From Nesterenkonia halophila (GTDB lineage: Bacteria; Actinomycetota; Actinomycetes; Actinomycetales; Micrococcaceae), in assembly GCF_009467795.1 (NCBI RefSeq), contig NZ_WIAX01000001.1:124001-188000 (forward strand): DNA of 64,000 nucleotides, in the 5' to 3' direction. How positions within the stretch are numbered: position 1 is the first letter of the stretch; each line of letters opens with the position of its first letter. Below are positions 9,744-18,647 of the stretch, in pieces. The notes beneath the pieces are model-generated. The model had not been told where the DNA came from. It saw nothing but the letters and a program-made list of their open reading frames with translations, and did no database searches. The translations under genes were made by a program, and so were the position numbers.

Positions 9744-9776
9744 CGGGGCCGGAGCGCTCGCCGCGCTCCGGCCCCG
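9744..9776. terminator. bidirectional hairpin terminator
   Basis: A 14-bp perfect GC stem (GGGGCCGGAGCGC and its complement, plus one outer pair) with a TCGCC loop. It lies between the convergent aconitase and secreted-protein genes. Confidence 0.7.
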
Positions 9777-9824
9777 ATCGGCCCCTGAAGGCGGTGCCCT
9801 TCCAGGGGTGGTGACGAGCTGAGC

Positions 9825-10277
9825 TCAGGCCTCGAGCAGCGCGTCCACCGTGGCGACCAGATCCAGGTCGAGCTCCACGTCGGCGTCCGTCTCGGCCTCG
9901 ATGTTCGCCTCCAGCGAGTCGGTCAGCTCCGCCTCGACGGAGGCGTCGACGTCGCCCTCGGCGGTCAGCGCGGCATAGACGGCGGCCTCGGCCTCCGCCT
10001 CGGCCTCGGCGGCGAGCTCGGCGGCGGCCGAGGCGTCGAGCGCTCCGGCCTCCACGAGGGCCTGCAGCTCGGCCTCCACTGTCGCGCGCACGTCGGCGGC
10101 GGCTTCGGCGGCGACCTCCGCGGCCAGCTCGGCGCTGAGCTCGGTGGAGACCTCCACGGTGGTGTCCGTGGTGGTGTCCAGGACATCGGCGTGCGCACCG
10201 GCCACGCCGAAGCTCGTGGTCAGGGCGACGGCTCCGGCCAGAGCCAGGCCGCGGGAGGTGTTCTTCGAGGGGGTCAT
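9825..10277 (-). CDS. secreted Ala/Glu/Asp-rich protein of unknown function
   Basis: A 150-residue protein not recognised as any known family. It has a clear signal peptide (MTPSKNTSRG, then a hydrophobic stretch ending AGAHA, cleavage near residue 30). The mature part is almost entirely Ala, Glu, Asp, Val, Leu and Thr, has no Cys and very few aromatic residues, and looks like acidic amphipathic helix repeats (ELAAEVAAEAAAD, AELAAEAEAEAEAA). A GGAAGGA site sits 8 nt before the ATG. The upstream region is unusually AT-rich. A structural, adhesive or osmoprotective cell-surface role is possible but unsupported. Confidence 0.7.
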   Translation of the reverse strand: MTPSKNTSRGLALAGAVALTTSFGVAGAHADVLDTTTDTTVEVSTELSAELAAEVAAEAAADVRATVEAELQALVEAGALDASAAAELAAEAEAEAEAAVYAALTAEGDVDASVEAELTDSLEANIEAETDADVELDLDLVATVDALLEA

Positions 10278-10554
10278 GGTTCTCAGTCCTTCCGGTCGAG
10301 TGATCTCTCGGGTGCGCCGCGCCCCAGCGGTGCAGAAGCTTCCGCCACGGTGCGACGAGGTCCAGAGTATGGTCGGTAAAGCAGAAATGGAAGATCGATA
10401 AATTCGGAAATCATCGTTCCATAAATTGCGCTCGGCAGTCCTCGCGCCTGCTGCCGCTGGGACAGAACCTCACGGTGCGGTAGGTTCCACGCGGGGGCGT
10501 CCCCTCGAGGGGCTCCGTCGCACCGCAGCACCCGTCACGACGATCAGGAGCGAC
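10278..10554. promoter_or_regulatory. divergent intergenic region with AT-rich patch
   Basis: Separates the secreted-protein gene and prfC. Bases 10372-10430 are far more AT-rich than the rest of the window. On the minus strand CATACT (10366-10371) could be the -10 of the secreted-protein gene. On the plus strand TAGGTT near 10482 is a candidate -10 for prfC, giving a leader of about 65 nt that contains the palindrome CCCCTCGAGGGG. Confidence 0.45.
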
Positions 10555-12153
10555 ATGCCGGCTGACCAGCACACGGAGCACCGCGCCGACCCGGCCCAGG
10601 AGGCCGCTCGGCGGCGGACCTTCGCGATCATCAGCCACCCCGACGCCGGCAAGTCCACGCTCACCGAGTCGCTGGCCCTGCACTGCGGGGCCGTGCAGGA
10701 GGCCGGTCATGTCCACGGCAAGGGAGACCGCGGCAGCACGGTCTCCGACTGGATGTCCATGGAGCAGGAGCGCGGGATCTCGGTGACCTCGGCGTCGATG
10801 CAGCTGGAGCACCGGGGAACGATCCTCAACCTCCTCGACACTCCGGGCCACGCCGACTTCTCCGAGGACACCTACCGCGTGCTCGCCGCCGTCGACGCCG
10901 CGGTCATGCTGGTCGACGCGGCCAAGGGGCTCGAACCGCAGACGATGAAGCTCTTCGCCGTCTGCCGGCATCGGGGCATCCCGATCATCACCGTGATCAA
11001 CAAATGGGACCGTCCGGGCCGCGAGGCGCTGGAGCTGATGGACGAGATCCGCGAACAGACCGGGCTGGAGCCGACTCCGCTGACCTGGCCGGTCGGCATC
11101 GCCGGGGAGTTCGGCGGGTTCCTGGATCGCCGCAGCGGCGAACTGGTCACCGTCGAGCCCTCCGCCGGCGGCCGGCACCTCGCCCGTGAGCAGATCCACA
11201 CGCCCGACGAGGCCGCTGAGGCCTACGTCGACGGCTGGGAGCAGGCGGTCGAAGAGTCCGAGCTGCTGTCGGCCTCCGGGGCGGACCTGGACCGCGAGAC
11301 CTTCCTGGAGGGGATCACCTCCCCGGTGCTCTTCGCCGCCGCCGTGCGGCACATCGGTGTCCCGCGCATCCTCGACGCCCTGGTCGAGCTGGCCCCGTCG
11401 CCGGCGCCCCGCCCCGACGCCGCCGGCCGAGACCGGGCGCTGGACGAGCCCTTCAGCGCGTTCACCTTCAAAGTGCAGGCCGGCATGGATCCGGCCCACC
11501 GGGACCGGCTGGCCTTCATCCGCGTCTGCTCCGGCGTGTTCCGGCGCGGCATGACGGCGACGACGGCGCGGACCGGCAAGCCCTTCGCGATGAAGTACGC
11601 CCATCTGTCCTTCGGCCGCGACCGGGACCTCACCGATCTGGCGTATCCGGGGGACGTCGTCGGCCTGGTCAACGCCTCGGCGCTGACCATCGGCGACACG
11701 CTCTATGAGGCACCTCCGGTGGAGTTCCCCGGCCTGCCGCGCTTCGCCCCCGAGCACTTCGCCGTGGCCACACCGGCCGACCGCGGCCGGACCAAGCAGT
11801 TCCGCCGCGGGATGGAGCAGCTCGAATCCGAGGGTGTGGTCCAGGTGCTGCGCTCCGAGCGGCGCGGCGAGGAGATCCCGGTGCTGGCGGCCGTCGGCAC
11901 GATGCAGTTCGACGTCGTCGAGCACCGGCTGACCCACGAGTTCCGCTCCGCCCCGCGCTGGGAGACGCTGCCGTACGGCATCGCCCGACGCACCGACGAG
12001 GAGTCCGCCGCGGCGCTGGAGGCCATCGGCGGGGTGGAGGTGCTGCGGCGCGGCGACGGCGAGCTGCTCGCGCTCTTCCGCGACCGCTGGCACGTCCGCG
12101 GCGTGGAGCGCACTCGCGAAGGACTCACTCTGGAGCCGCTGGTCGCCGCCTGA
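10555..12153 (+). CDS. prfC: peptide chain release factor 3
   Basis: GTPase that recycles release factors RF1/RF2 after translation termination. The 532 residues show the G-domain motifs: HPDAGKST (G1, about 28-35), DTPGH (G3) and NKWD (G4; the family usually has NKLD or NKWD). RF3-specific sequences include [13 protein letters not shown] and the C-terminal [17 protein letters not shown]. The start follows CAGGAG by 4 nt. RF3 is patchily distributed in actinobacteria, so its presence is worth noting. It converges with menF (40 bp between stops). Confidence 0.94.
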   Translation: MPADQHTEHRADPAQEAARRRTFAIISHPDAGKSTLTESLALHCGAVQEAGHVHGKGDRGSTVSDWMSMEQERGISVTSASMQLEHRGTILNLLDTPGHADFSEDTYRVLAAVDAAVMLVDAAKGLEPQTMKLFAVCRHRGIPIITVINKWDRPGREALELMDEIREQTGLEPTPLTWPVGIAGEFGGFLDRRSGELVTVEPSAGGRHLAREQIHTPDEAAEAYVDGWEQAVEESELLSASGADLDRETFLEGITSPVLFAAAVRHIGVPRILDALVELAPSPAPRPDAAGRDRALDEPFSAFTFKVQAGMDPAHRDRLAFIRVCSGVFRRGMTATTARTGKPFAMKYAHLSFGRDRDLTDLAYPGDVVGLVNASALTIGDTLYEAPPVEFPGLPRFAPEHFAVATPADRGRTKQFRRGMEQLESEGVVQVLRSERRGEEIPVLAAVGTMQFDVVEHRLTHEFRSAPRWETLPYGIARRTDEESAAALEAIGGVEVLRRGDGELLALFRDRWHVRGVERTREGLTLEPLVAA

Positions 12154-12193
12154 GGGAGGAACGAGGGGCGCGAGGCCTGGCCGGCCCCGGGGT

Positions 12194-13516
12194 TCAGCCC
12201 TCGACTCCGAGCACGCCGAGCATCGGGCGCAGCTTCGACCGGGTCTCGGCCAGCTCGGACTCCGGCTTCGAGCCGGCGACGATCCCGCAGCCGGCGAAGA
12301 GCCGCACGCTGCGGTCGTCCTCGCCCAGCAGTCCGCCGCGCAGCGCGATGCCGACGTCGGCGTTGCCGTGCGCGTCGATCCAGCCGACCGGCCCGGTGAA
12401 CGGGCCGCGGTCCAGCTGCTCCAGCGCGGCGATGAGCTCGGCCGCCGTCGCCGTCGGGGTCCCGCAGATCGCCGCCGTCGGGTGGGCCCGCTCGGCGACG
12501 GTCAGCGCCGGGGGCAGCGTGCCGTCGGCGGTGCGGCTCAGCCGGCCGGTGACGTCGGTGGAGAGATGGTGGACGTTGGGCAGCGCGAGCACCGCCGGCG
12601 GGTTCTGCGCGCTGATCAGCTCGACCACCGGGGCCAGCTGGGCCAGCAGCGACTGCACGGCGATCTCGTGCTCGCTGCGCTGCTTGACGTCGTCGAGCAG
12701 CTGCTCGCGGGCCTCGGCGGCGGAGAGCGAGCCGTCGACGGTGCCGGCCAGCACGCGCGCGGCCAGGTCGCGGCCGCGGACGGTGACCAGCATCTCCGGA
12801 GTGGTCCCCAGCAGATCGCCGGCCAGGTAGGTCCAGCAGTCGGTGTAGTCGCGGATCAGCCCGGCGAGGATCACCCCGCGCGGCATCGGGGCCTCGGCCT
12901 CGACGACGGCGTCGCGGCCGAGCACCAGCTTCTCCAGCCGGCGCTCCTCGATGGCTTCCACGCCCGCGGCGACGGCCTCGAGGTAGTGCTCGGTCGGATG
13001 CGCCCCGGCGCGCAGCCGGGTGGCGGGGAACTCCGGGGAGTCCCGGGCGTCGTCGACCGGAGTCAGCGTCCCGTCCTCGCCCAGGGCCAGCCCGTGCCGG
13101 GCCAGGACGGCGGCCACGGCGTCGTCGGCGTCGACCGTGGTCACCGTGACCCAGGTGTGCCCGGCGACGTCGCCGAGGACCACCTCCGGCAGCGTCAGGT
13201 GGGAGGCGTGCGCGGAGTCCGAGGAGTAGGTCACCGAGGTGAAGACCGTCGGCCCGCAGCCCGGGATCTGCTCGAGTGCGGCCGGTCGCGGCGCCTCCTC
13301 GACGACGGCGCGGCGCTCCTCCCACCAGCGGGAGAGCTCGACGAAGCGCTGCGATCCGGAGGCGGTCGCGCCGTCGGCGACGCCCAGTCCGACGATGCCC
13401 TCGCCGCGGCGGATCCAGCAGCCGGTCGGGGTCAGCCGCGGCAGCAGCTCGGGCAGGCGGACGCCGTCGGGGAAGGTGACCTCCCGGACGACGGAGTGCA
13501 GCGGTGGGGCTTCCAT
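12194..13516 (-). CDS. menF: isochorismate synthase
   Basis: Converts chorismate to isochorismate, the entry to menaquinone synthesis. The 440-residue protein is a chorismate-binding domain enzyme: the catalytic-base Lys in [19 protein letters not shown], the [10 protein letters not shown] block, [17 protein letters not shown] and the terminal [11 protein letters not shown] and [15 protein letters not shown] motifs. A siderophore-type (EntC/DhbC) role is possible, but menC, menD and menG nearby favour menaquinone. TAGACT lies 9 nt upstream of the ATG with no convincing ribosome site. It is divergent from menG. Confidence 0.88.
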   Translation of the reverse strand: MEAPPLHSVVREVTFPDGVRLPELLPRLTPTGCWIRRGEGIVGLGVADGATASGSQRFVELSRWWEERRAVVEEAPRPAALEQIPGCGPTVFTSVTYSSDSAHASHLTLPEVVLGDVAGHTWVTVTTVDADDAVAAVLARHGLALGEDGTLTPVDDARDSPEFPATRLRAGAHPTEHYLEAVAAGVEAIEERRLEKLVLGRDAVVEAEAPMPRGVILAGLIRDYTDCWTYLAGDLLGTTPEMLVTVRGRDLAARVLAGTVDGSLSAAEAREQLLDDVKQRSEHEIAVQSLLAQLAPVVELISAQNPPAVLALPNVHHLSTDVTGRLSRTADGTLPPALTVAERAHPTAAICGTPTATAAELIAALEQLDRGPFTGPVGWIDAHGNADVGIALRGGLLGEDDRSVRLFAGCGIVAGSKPESELAETRSKLRPMLGVLGVEG

Positions 13517-13642
13517 GGCGGAGAAAGTCTATCGCCGTCTCCGGGCTCGTCGCGCACCGGCTGTGAGACTCGCCTCCTCCCGGCGCTGACCTCCGGCGAC
13601 GCCCTCCGCGCGGGAGCACCTGGATTCTGGGACAATGCTGGC

Positions 13643-14425
13643 GTGACCAGCTCATCGCATTCTGCAGCGCAGGACCCCCGGCCGGACACGCGGCGTGTGC
13701 GCCGCGGGCCCCGGGCCGATCTGGACAAGCGTCCCGAGGACGTCGCCTCGATGTTCGACCAGGTCGCCGAGCGCTATGACCTGACCAACGACGTGCTCTC
13801 GCTCGGGCAGACCCGGCTGTGGCGCCGTCGTCTGGTCCAGGCGCTGGACGTGCGGCCCGGCGAGCGCGTCCTCGACCTCGCCGCCGGCACCGGAAGCTCC
13901 GCGGAGCCCTTCGCCGACGCCGGCGCCGAGACGGTGGCCTGCGACTTCTCCGAAGGCATGCTCGCCGTCGGCCGGCGCCGTCGGCCGGACATCGAGTTCG
14001 TCCACGGCGACGCGACGGCCCTGCCCTTCGCCGACGCCTCCTTCGACGCGGTCACCATCTCCTTCGGGCTGCGCAACGTCGTCGACACCGAGGCCGCGCT
14101 GGCCGAGATGCACCGGGTGACCCGCCCCGGCGGTCGGCTGGCGGTCATGGAGTTCTCCGACCCGAGCTGCGCCGCGTTCCGCACGGTGTACCTCGAGTAC
14201 CTGATGCGCGCGCTGCCGTCGGCGGCCCGGCGGGTTTCCTCGAATCCGGAGGCCTATGTCTACCTGGCCGAGTCCATCCGCGCCTGGCCCGACCAGGACG
14301 AGCTGGCCGCGCTCGTCGCCGAGGCCGGCTGGGAGTCGGTGCGGTACCGGAACCTGACCGGCGGCATCGTCGCCATCCACCATGCGCGCCGGCCGGCCGC
14401 GCCGCACGCGCCCGACGCCCGATAG
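13643..14425 (+). CDS. menG: demethylmenaquinone methyltransferase
   Basis: SAM-dependent C-methyltransferase for the last step of menaquinone synthesis (UbiE/MenG family). The 260 residues carry motif [16 protein letters not shown], the family signature [27 protein letters not shown] and the C-terminal [12 protein letters not shown]. The GTG start lies 6 nt after GACAAT, a leaderless-type arrangement; the frame is open far upstream on the strand opposite menF, but that part is a shadow. The stop codon TAG is also the first half of the -10 box of the next gene. Confidence 0.92.
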   Translation: MTSSSHSAAQDPRPDTRRVRRGPRADLDKRPEDVASMFDQVAERYDLTNDVLSLGQTRLWRRRLVQALDVRPGERVLDLAAGTGSSAEPFADAGAETVACDFSEGMLAVGRRRRPDIEFVHGDATALPFADASFDAVTISFGLRNVVDTEAALAEMHRVTRPGGRLAVMEFSDPSCAAFRTVYLEYLMRALPSAARRVSSNPEAYVYLAESIRAWPDQDELAALVAEAGWESVRYRNLTGGIVAIHHARRPAAPHAPDAR

Positions 14426-14436
14426 GCTGGACGGCG

Positions 14437-15474
14437 ATGAACCACTCCGCAGTCGACCCCCTGTCGCTCAGCCTCCCGCCGGGCTTCGAGGCGCTCGCCG
14501 ACGACGAGCGTCTGGCTCCGGCGATCTCCGAGGCGCTGAGCTCCGTGGAGGAGCAGCTGCTCGCCGCGCTCTCCAGCGACGACGAGCTGGCCGACACCTC
14601 CTCGCGCTACCTCGCCGAGGCCGGCGGCAAGCGGATCCGTCCGCTGCTGACCATCCTGACCTCCCTGCTCGGCGACGGGCCCGACGACAGCGTCCGGCGC
14701 GCCGCGGTGGTCATGGAGATGATCCACCTGGCCACGCTCTACCACGACGACGTGATGGACTCGGCCCCGGTGCGCCGCGGCGCACCGGCCGCCCATGAGG
14801 TCTGGGGCAACTCGGTGGCGATCCTCACCGGCGACCTGATCCTCGCCCGCGCCTCGCGGATGATGTCCGAGCTGGACCTGGAGGGCTCCCAGGTCCAGGC
14901 ACGGACCTTCGAGCGGCTGGTCATGGGGCAGCTGCATGAGACCGTCGGCCCGCGCACGGGCGAGGACCCCTACGACCACTATCTGCAGGTCATCGCCGAC
15001 AAGACCGGCTCGCTGGTCGCCGCGGCCGCCCGACTGGGCGGACACTACGGCGGCTGCACCGCCGAGACCGCCGCGCTGCTGGACACCTACGGCGAGGCGG
15101 TCGGCGTGGCCTTCCAGCTCGCCGACGACGTCATCGACCTGACCTCCGACGCCGAGGCCTCCGGCAAGACTCCGGGCACCGACCTGCGCGAAGGCGTGCC
15201 CACGCTGCCGGTGCTGCTGCTGCGCGCCGCCGCGGCCGACGGCGACGCCGCCGCGGCCGAGGCGCTGGCGCTGGTCGACGGCGACCTGACCGACGACGAC
15301 GCGCTGGCCGCCGCCGTCGCCGCCGTCGTCGCCCATCCGGTCACCGACCGGGCCTGGGAGATCGCCCACGAGTGGTCCCGCCGGGCCGCCGAGGCGCTGA
15401 CCGACCTGCCGGAGTCGACGATCAAGTCGGCCCTGCTGGCCTTCGCCGACGCCGTGGTGGACCGCGAGGGCTGA
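14437..15474 (+). CDS. polyprenyl diphosphate synthase (menaquinone side chain)
   Basis: Trans-prenyl chain elongation enzyme likely making the menaquinone isoprenoid tail, given its position after menG. The 345-residue protein has GGKRIRP (63-69), the first Asp-rich motif DDVMD (104-108) with the residues before it (LATLYH) setting chain length, and the second Asp-rich motif in FQLADDVIDL. The second Asp-rich motif reads DDVID, the usual DDxxD. The ATG lies 8 nt after TAGGCT, which overlaps the menG stop. Synteny with mycobacterial menG-grcC1-htpX order supports the role. Confidence 0.9.
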   Translation: MNHSAVDPLSLSLPPGFEALADDERLAPAISEALSSVEEQLLAALSSDDELADTSSRYLAEAGGKRIRPLLTILTSLLGDGPDDSVRRAAVVMEMIHLATLYHDDVMDSAPVRRGAPAAHEVWGNSVAILTGDLILARASRMMSELDLEGSQVQARTFERLVMGQLHETVGPRTGEDPYDHYLQVIADKTGSLVAAAARLGGHYGGCTAETAALLDTYGEAVGVAFQLADDVIDLTSDAEASGKTPGTDLREGVPTLPVLLLRAAAADGDAAAAEALALVDGDLTDDDALAAAVAAVVAHPVTDRAWEIAHEWSRRAAEALTDLPESTIKSALLAFADAVVDREG

Positions 15475-15523
15475 GGCTCTGCCTCTCGCCGGCGGCGCTC
15501 TCCTGATGGGGCTGCGGTCACCC

Positions 15524-15615
15524 GGGCGCGCCGGAGGCGAAGCGTCGCACACCTTCGCTCCGGCTGGCGCCGTCGCCACAAGGAATCCGCGCGCCGCTCC
15601 GTCGGCGGCGCGCCC
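15524..15615. repeat. nested inverted repeat, copy 1
   Basis: Outer inverted ends GGGCGCGCCG (15524-15533 and 15606-15615) enclose a 38-bp core (15551-15588). The core recurs inverted at 15835-15871 with only three substitutions or indels. The core begins ACCTTCGCTCCGGCT. It lies in the 452-bp gene-free stretch between the prenyl synthase and HIT genes; no open frame there looks real. Confidence 0.65.
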
Positions 15616-15682
15616 AGGCAACGGGTCCACCAGAGTGCCGGGGGAGCGCACTCGAACGCCCGTCCCTCCCGCCTATCGCTGA

Positions 15683-15726
15683 GCTGTGAGGTGTCGCTGT
15701 CCCGTGGCCCTGCGACATCTCACAGC
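15683..15726. repeat. 44-bp palindrome
   Basis: Arms GCTGTGAGGTGTCGC (15683-15697) and GCGACATCTCACAGC (15712-15726) pair at 14 of 15 positions around a 14-nt loop. No T-run follows, so it is not a typical terminator. It lies between the two copies of the nested inverted repeat. Confidence 0.65.
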
Positions 15727-15809
15727 CCTGCGACGCATGGACGGGGCAACGGGGTGCGATGGCTGCGGCCCGCCGTCTCCCCGTGGCACTGCCGGCGAAC
15801 TGTCAGCAG

Positions 15810-15896
15810 GCGGCGCGGACGGCACCCGCCTCGCGGATCCCTTGTGGCGACGGCGAAGCCGGAGCGAAGGTGCGAGGCGGGTGCCGGACGCGCCGC
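15810..15896. repeat. nested inverted repeat, copy 2
   Basis: Two 25-nt arms (15810-15834 and 15872-15896) pair at 23 of 25 positions, with a perfect inner run GGCACCCGCCTCGC. They flank a 37-bp core that is the reverse complement of the copy 1 core. The two cores are thus conserved while the palindromic flanks differ. Confidence 0.7.
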
Positions 15897-15926
15897 AGGC
15901 AACCACCAGCGAACCCAGGACCAGAG

Positions 15927-16427
15927 TCAGCGGGAAGCGAGCACCTGCTCCAGCGCCTCGCGCAGCTGCACGGCCTTCTCCGCCCGCACGTCGACGGGGA
16001 CGGGATGGCGCAGCTGGCGGTAGAGCATGTCGTCGCTGTACCGCGGGAAGACGTGCAGGTGGTAGTGCCAGACGTGCTGGTTGCCGGCGGGCTCGTTGTG
16101 CTGGCGGACGGAGGTTCCCTCGGGGTTCCAGGCGAGCTTCATCGCCAGGGCGACGTCGCGCTGCATGGCCCCGATCCGGGCCAGCAGGTGGTCGTCGAGG
16201 TCGTAGAGCGCCTCGCGGTGGGCCACCGGAGTGATCATCGCATGGCCCTCGTGCGGGCCGAAGCCGTCGCAGGCCATGAAGACCAGCAGCTCGTCGTCCT
16301 GGTGGACCAGGTCGCTCAGCTCGCAGCGGTTGTCGCCGGTCTCGACGTCGCCGCGGGCCAGGCCGCAGAAGGGGCAGGCGTAGTCGGGCGGCCGGTGGGA
16401 GGCGTGCAGCGTGGACGGATCGACCAC
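15927..16427 (-). CDS. HIT-family nucleotide-binding hydrolase
   Basis: A 166-residue histidine-triad protein. The triad HYHLHV lies in the segment HVWHYHLHVFPR, and a zinc-type CPFC appears near the N-terminus (YACPFCGLARGD). Such proteins hydrolyse or transfer nucleoside phosphates. The GTG chosen lies 7 nt after AGGAGG; a GTG two codons upstream overlaps the stop of the preceding gene as GTGA but sits only 1 nt from the ribosome site. The two genes are clearly co-transcribed. Confidence 0.85.
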   Translation of the reverse strand: MVDPSTLHASHRPPDYACPFCGLARGDVETGDNRCELSDLVHQDDELLVFMACDGFGPHEGHAMITPVAHREALYDLDDHLLARIGAMQRDVALAMKLAWNPEGTSVRQHNEPAGNQHVWHYHLHVFPRYSDDMLYRQLRHPVPVDVRAEKAVQLREALEQVLASR

Positions 16428-16429
16428 GC

Positions 16430-16858
16430 TCACTCCTCCTCAAAGGAGAAGTCCAGCAGGTCCAGGATGAACTCGCCGACGGTGGCGTCCTCGTCGTGCC
16501 AGGCGCCGGTGGAGTTCGCGCGCCGACGGACCAGCGGATCGGGCACGTCGAGCGCCTCGACGGGCACTCCCCAGGCGAACTGCTCGTCCTCGTCCTCCAG
16601 GAAGAGCAGATGGCCGTCCTCGACGATGAACTCGTCGGGGTCGAAGAAGAAGCAATGGGCCTCCATGAGCTCCTCGCAGCGGCCCACCGCCCGGTAGAAC
16701 TCCTCGAGCGCCAGCGGCAGGGAGGTGCCGGCGGGCAGATCCGCGGCGGCGAGCTGATCGGCCAGCTCCTCGGCGGTGTAGCCCTCCTGCGGGGTCCACC
16801 GATCGTCGAGGTGCTTGGCCACCAGGCCCTTGTACTTCTCCAGGAGCATCTCCGCCAT
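16430..16858 (-). CDS. SMI1/KNR4 (SUKH)-like protein
   Basis: A 142-residue very acidic protein. The pattern LPLALEEFYRAVGRC, then FFFDPDEFIVEDGHLLFL, then FAWGVPVEALDVPDPLV resembles the SUKH superfamily, whose members often serve as immunity proteins in polymorphic toxin systems but also have other roles. No toxin gene lies beside it. The ATG follows TAGACT by 6 nt (identical to the MOSC gene promoter), implying a leaderless mRNA shared with the HIT gene. The family call rests on pattern memory only. Confidence 0.6.
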   Translation of the reverse strand: MAEMLLEKYKGLVAKHLDDRWTPQEGYTAEELADQLAAADLPAGTSLPLALEEFYRAVGRCEELMEAHCFFFDPDEFIVEDGHLLFLEDEDEQFAWGVPVEALDVPDPLVRRRANSTGAWHDEDATVGEFILDLLDFSFEEE

Positions 16859-16864
16859 GGCGCC

Positions 16865-16870
16865 AGTCTA
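16865..16870 (-). promoter_or_regulatory. leaderless -10 box of the SUKH-HIT operon
   Basis: On the minus strand TAGACT, then GGCGCC, then ATG. The same 15 bases precede the MOSC gene at 29963-29977. Confidence 0.6.
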
Positions 16871-17137
16871 GTCGGCGGAGCCCTGACGGCGCGCGGCACC
16901 GTCGGCGCCCGGCGTCTGCGATGCTCGTCTCGGGGCCGCGGAAGGAGCGATCCGCCGTGAGATCCGTCATGTCGGCGCCCGCGGGGAACAGGGTTCCGGG
17001 CGGCGGGCGTTGTGCAATACGGCATACTGTTCTGAGGTAATCGAGCAGGCGACGGCGGCGCGACCCCCGCGACGACGCCGCCCGCGGTCGAGCGCGTCGT
17101 CGTGCCGTCGGCCGCGCATGGAAAGGACGTCCCCGAA

Positions 17138-18562
17138 GTGACAGACCAGACTCCCCAGCGCCCCGTCCGCGTCGCCGTCGTCGGGGCCGGTCCGGCCGGC
17201 GTGTACGCGTCGGACATCCTGGCCAAGTCGCAGAAGAAGAGCGACATTCCGGTCAGCATCGACCTCTTCGACCGGTATCCGGCGCCGTTCGGGCTGATCC
17301 GTTACGGCGTCGCCCCCGACCATCCGCGCATCAAGGGGATCGTCAAGGCGCTGCACAAGGTCATGGACCGCGGCGACATCCGGCTGCTGGGCAACGTGGA
17401 GATCGGCGTCGACCTCATGCTGGAGGACCTGCGCCGGCACTACGACGCCGTGGTCTTCGCCACCGGCGCGATCCGCGACGCCTCGCTGGACATCCCGGGC
17501 ATCGAGCTGGAGGGGTCCTTCGGCGCGGCCGACTTCGTCTCCTGGTACGACGGCCACCCGGACTACCCGCGCGACTGGCCGCTGGAGGCCGAGCAGATCG
17601 CGGTCATCGGCAACGGCAACGTCTCGCTGGACGTCGCCCGCATGCTGGCCAAGCAACCCGAAGACCTGCTGACCACCGAGGTCCCGGAGAACGTCCACCG
17701 GCGGCTCGAGGAGTCCCCGGCCCGCGACGTGCACATCTTCGGCCGCCGCGGCCCCGCGCAGGTGAAGTTCACCCCGCTGGAGCTGCGTGAGCTCTCGCAC
17801 GCGCCGGGCGTGGACATCGTCCTCGACGAGGAGGACTTCGAGTTCGACGAGGCCTCCGACGAGGCGATCAAGTCGAACAATCAGGTCAAGACCATGGTCA
17901 ACACGCTGACCAACTGGCTGGTCGAGCAGGAGGAGCGCACTGAGGAGGCCGAGCGGAAGCTGCATCTGCACTTCCTGCACCAGCCGGTCGAGGTCCTCGA
18001 GGGCACCGATGAGCAGGGGCAGGGCACCGGCCGCGTGGACGGCATCCGCTTCGAGCGCATGGAGCTCGACGGCTCCGGCGGCGTCCGGAGTACCGGACAG
18101 TTCCTCGACTACCCGGTCCAGGCGGTCTACCGCGCCGTCGGCTACTACGGCACCCAGGTGCCGGGCATCCCGTTCGACGCCCGGCGCGGGGTGATCATCA
18201 ACGAGGCCGGCCGCGTGCTCGACGAGGACGGGGAACACCTGCCGGGCACCTACGCCACCGGCTGGATCAAGCGCGGTCCGGTCGGACTCATCGGCCACAC
18301 CAAGGGCGACGCGCTGGAGACCATCGGCTGCCTGCTGGAGGACGTCCACCAGCTGCCCGCCGCCGAGGAGCCCGACGAGGCGGCGGTGCTCGAGCTGCTC
18401 GACTCCCGCGGGGTGGAGTACACGACCTGGGACGGTTGGCTGACGCTCGACGCGCACGAGGTCTCCCTCGGCGAGCAGGCGACGGCGCAGGGTCCGGTGG
18501 AGCGCGAGCGGGTCAAGGTCGTGCCCCGCGAGGAGATGGTCCGCATCTCGCGCCAGAGCTGA
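17138..18562 (+). CDS. NADPH:ferredoxin reductase, adrenodoxin-reductase type
   Basis: FAD enzyme that passes electrons from NADPH to ferredoxins (FprA-like). The 474 residues show the FAD site VAVVGAGPAGVYASDIL near the N-terminus, GVAPDHPRIKG, the NADP site VIGNGNVSLDVARML, the glutathione-reductase-family FGRRGPAQVKFT, and the C-terminal GWIKRGPVGLIGHTK. The GTG start follows GGAAAGGA by about 10 nt; the frame is open 12 codons further but that part runs into the ribosome site. A long perfect hairpin separates it from htpX. Confidence 0.92.
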   Translation: MTDQTPQRPVRVAVVGAGPAGVYASDILAKSQKKSDIPVSIDLFDRYPAPFGLIRYGVAPDHPRIKGIVKALHKVMDRGDIRLLGNVEIGVDLMLEDLRRHYDAVVFATGAIRDASLDIPGIELEGSFGAADFVSWYDGHPDYPRDWPLEAEQIAVIGNGNVSLDVARMLAKQPEDLLTTEVPENVHRRLEESPARDVHIFGRRGPAQVKFTPLELRELSHAPGVDIVLDEEDFEFDEASDEAIKSNNQVKTMVNTLTNWLVEQEERTEEAERKLHLHFLHQPVEVLEGTDEQGQGTGRVDGIRFERMELDGSGGVRSTGQFLDYPVQAVYRAVGYYGTQVPGIPFDARRGVIINEAGRVLDEDGEHLPGTYATGWIKRGPVGLIGHTKGDALETIGCLLEDVHQLPAAEEPDEAAVLELLDSRGVEYTTWDGWLTLDAHEVSLGEQATAQGPVERERVKVVPREEMVRISRQS

Positions 18563-18579
18563 GGCGGTCGCCGCCCCCT

Positions 18580-18639
18580 CCCACGACGAGACGAGCCCGC
18601 CCGGACCCTGAGGTCCGGGCGGGCTCGTCTCGTCGTGGG
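18580..18639. terminator. bidirectional terminator between fprA-like gene and htpX
   Basis: A perfect 27-bp stem (18581-18607 with 18612-18638), extended by one more pair, with loop CTGA. It serves both convergent genes. Confidence 0.85.
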
Positions 18640-18647
18640 GCGGGGTC

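Noticed and set aside
13276-13589. Plus-strand ORFs overlapping the start of menF
   Set aside because: Arg-rich shadow frames opposite menF; menG starts downstream at 13643 with its own -10 box.
15474-15926. CRISPR array or small stable RNA gene in the repeat nest
   Set aside because: The repeats are inverted and only two-fold, without regular spacing, so CRISPR is excluded; no match to tmRNA, SRP RNA or RNase P RNA could be made by eye.
16956-17039. 27-codon ORF (GTG after GAAGGAG) upstream of the ferredoxin reductase gene
   Set aside because: It has a good ribosome site, but the peptide has no recognisable features and it overlaps the probable promoter; too weak to list as a gene.
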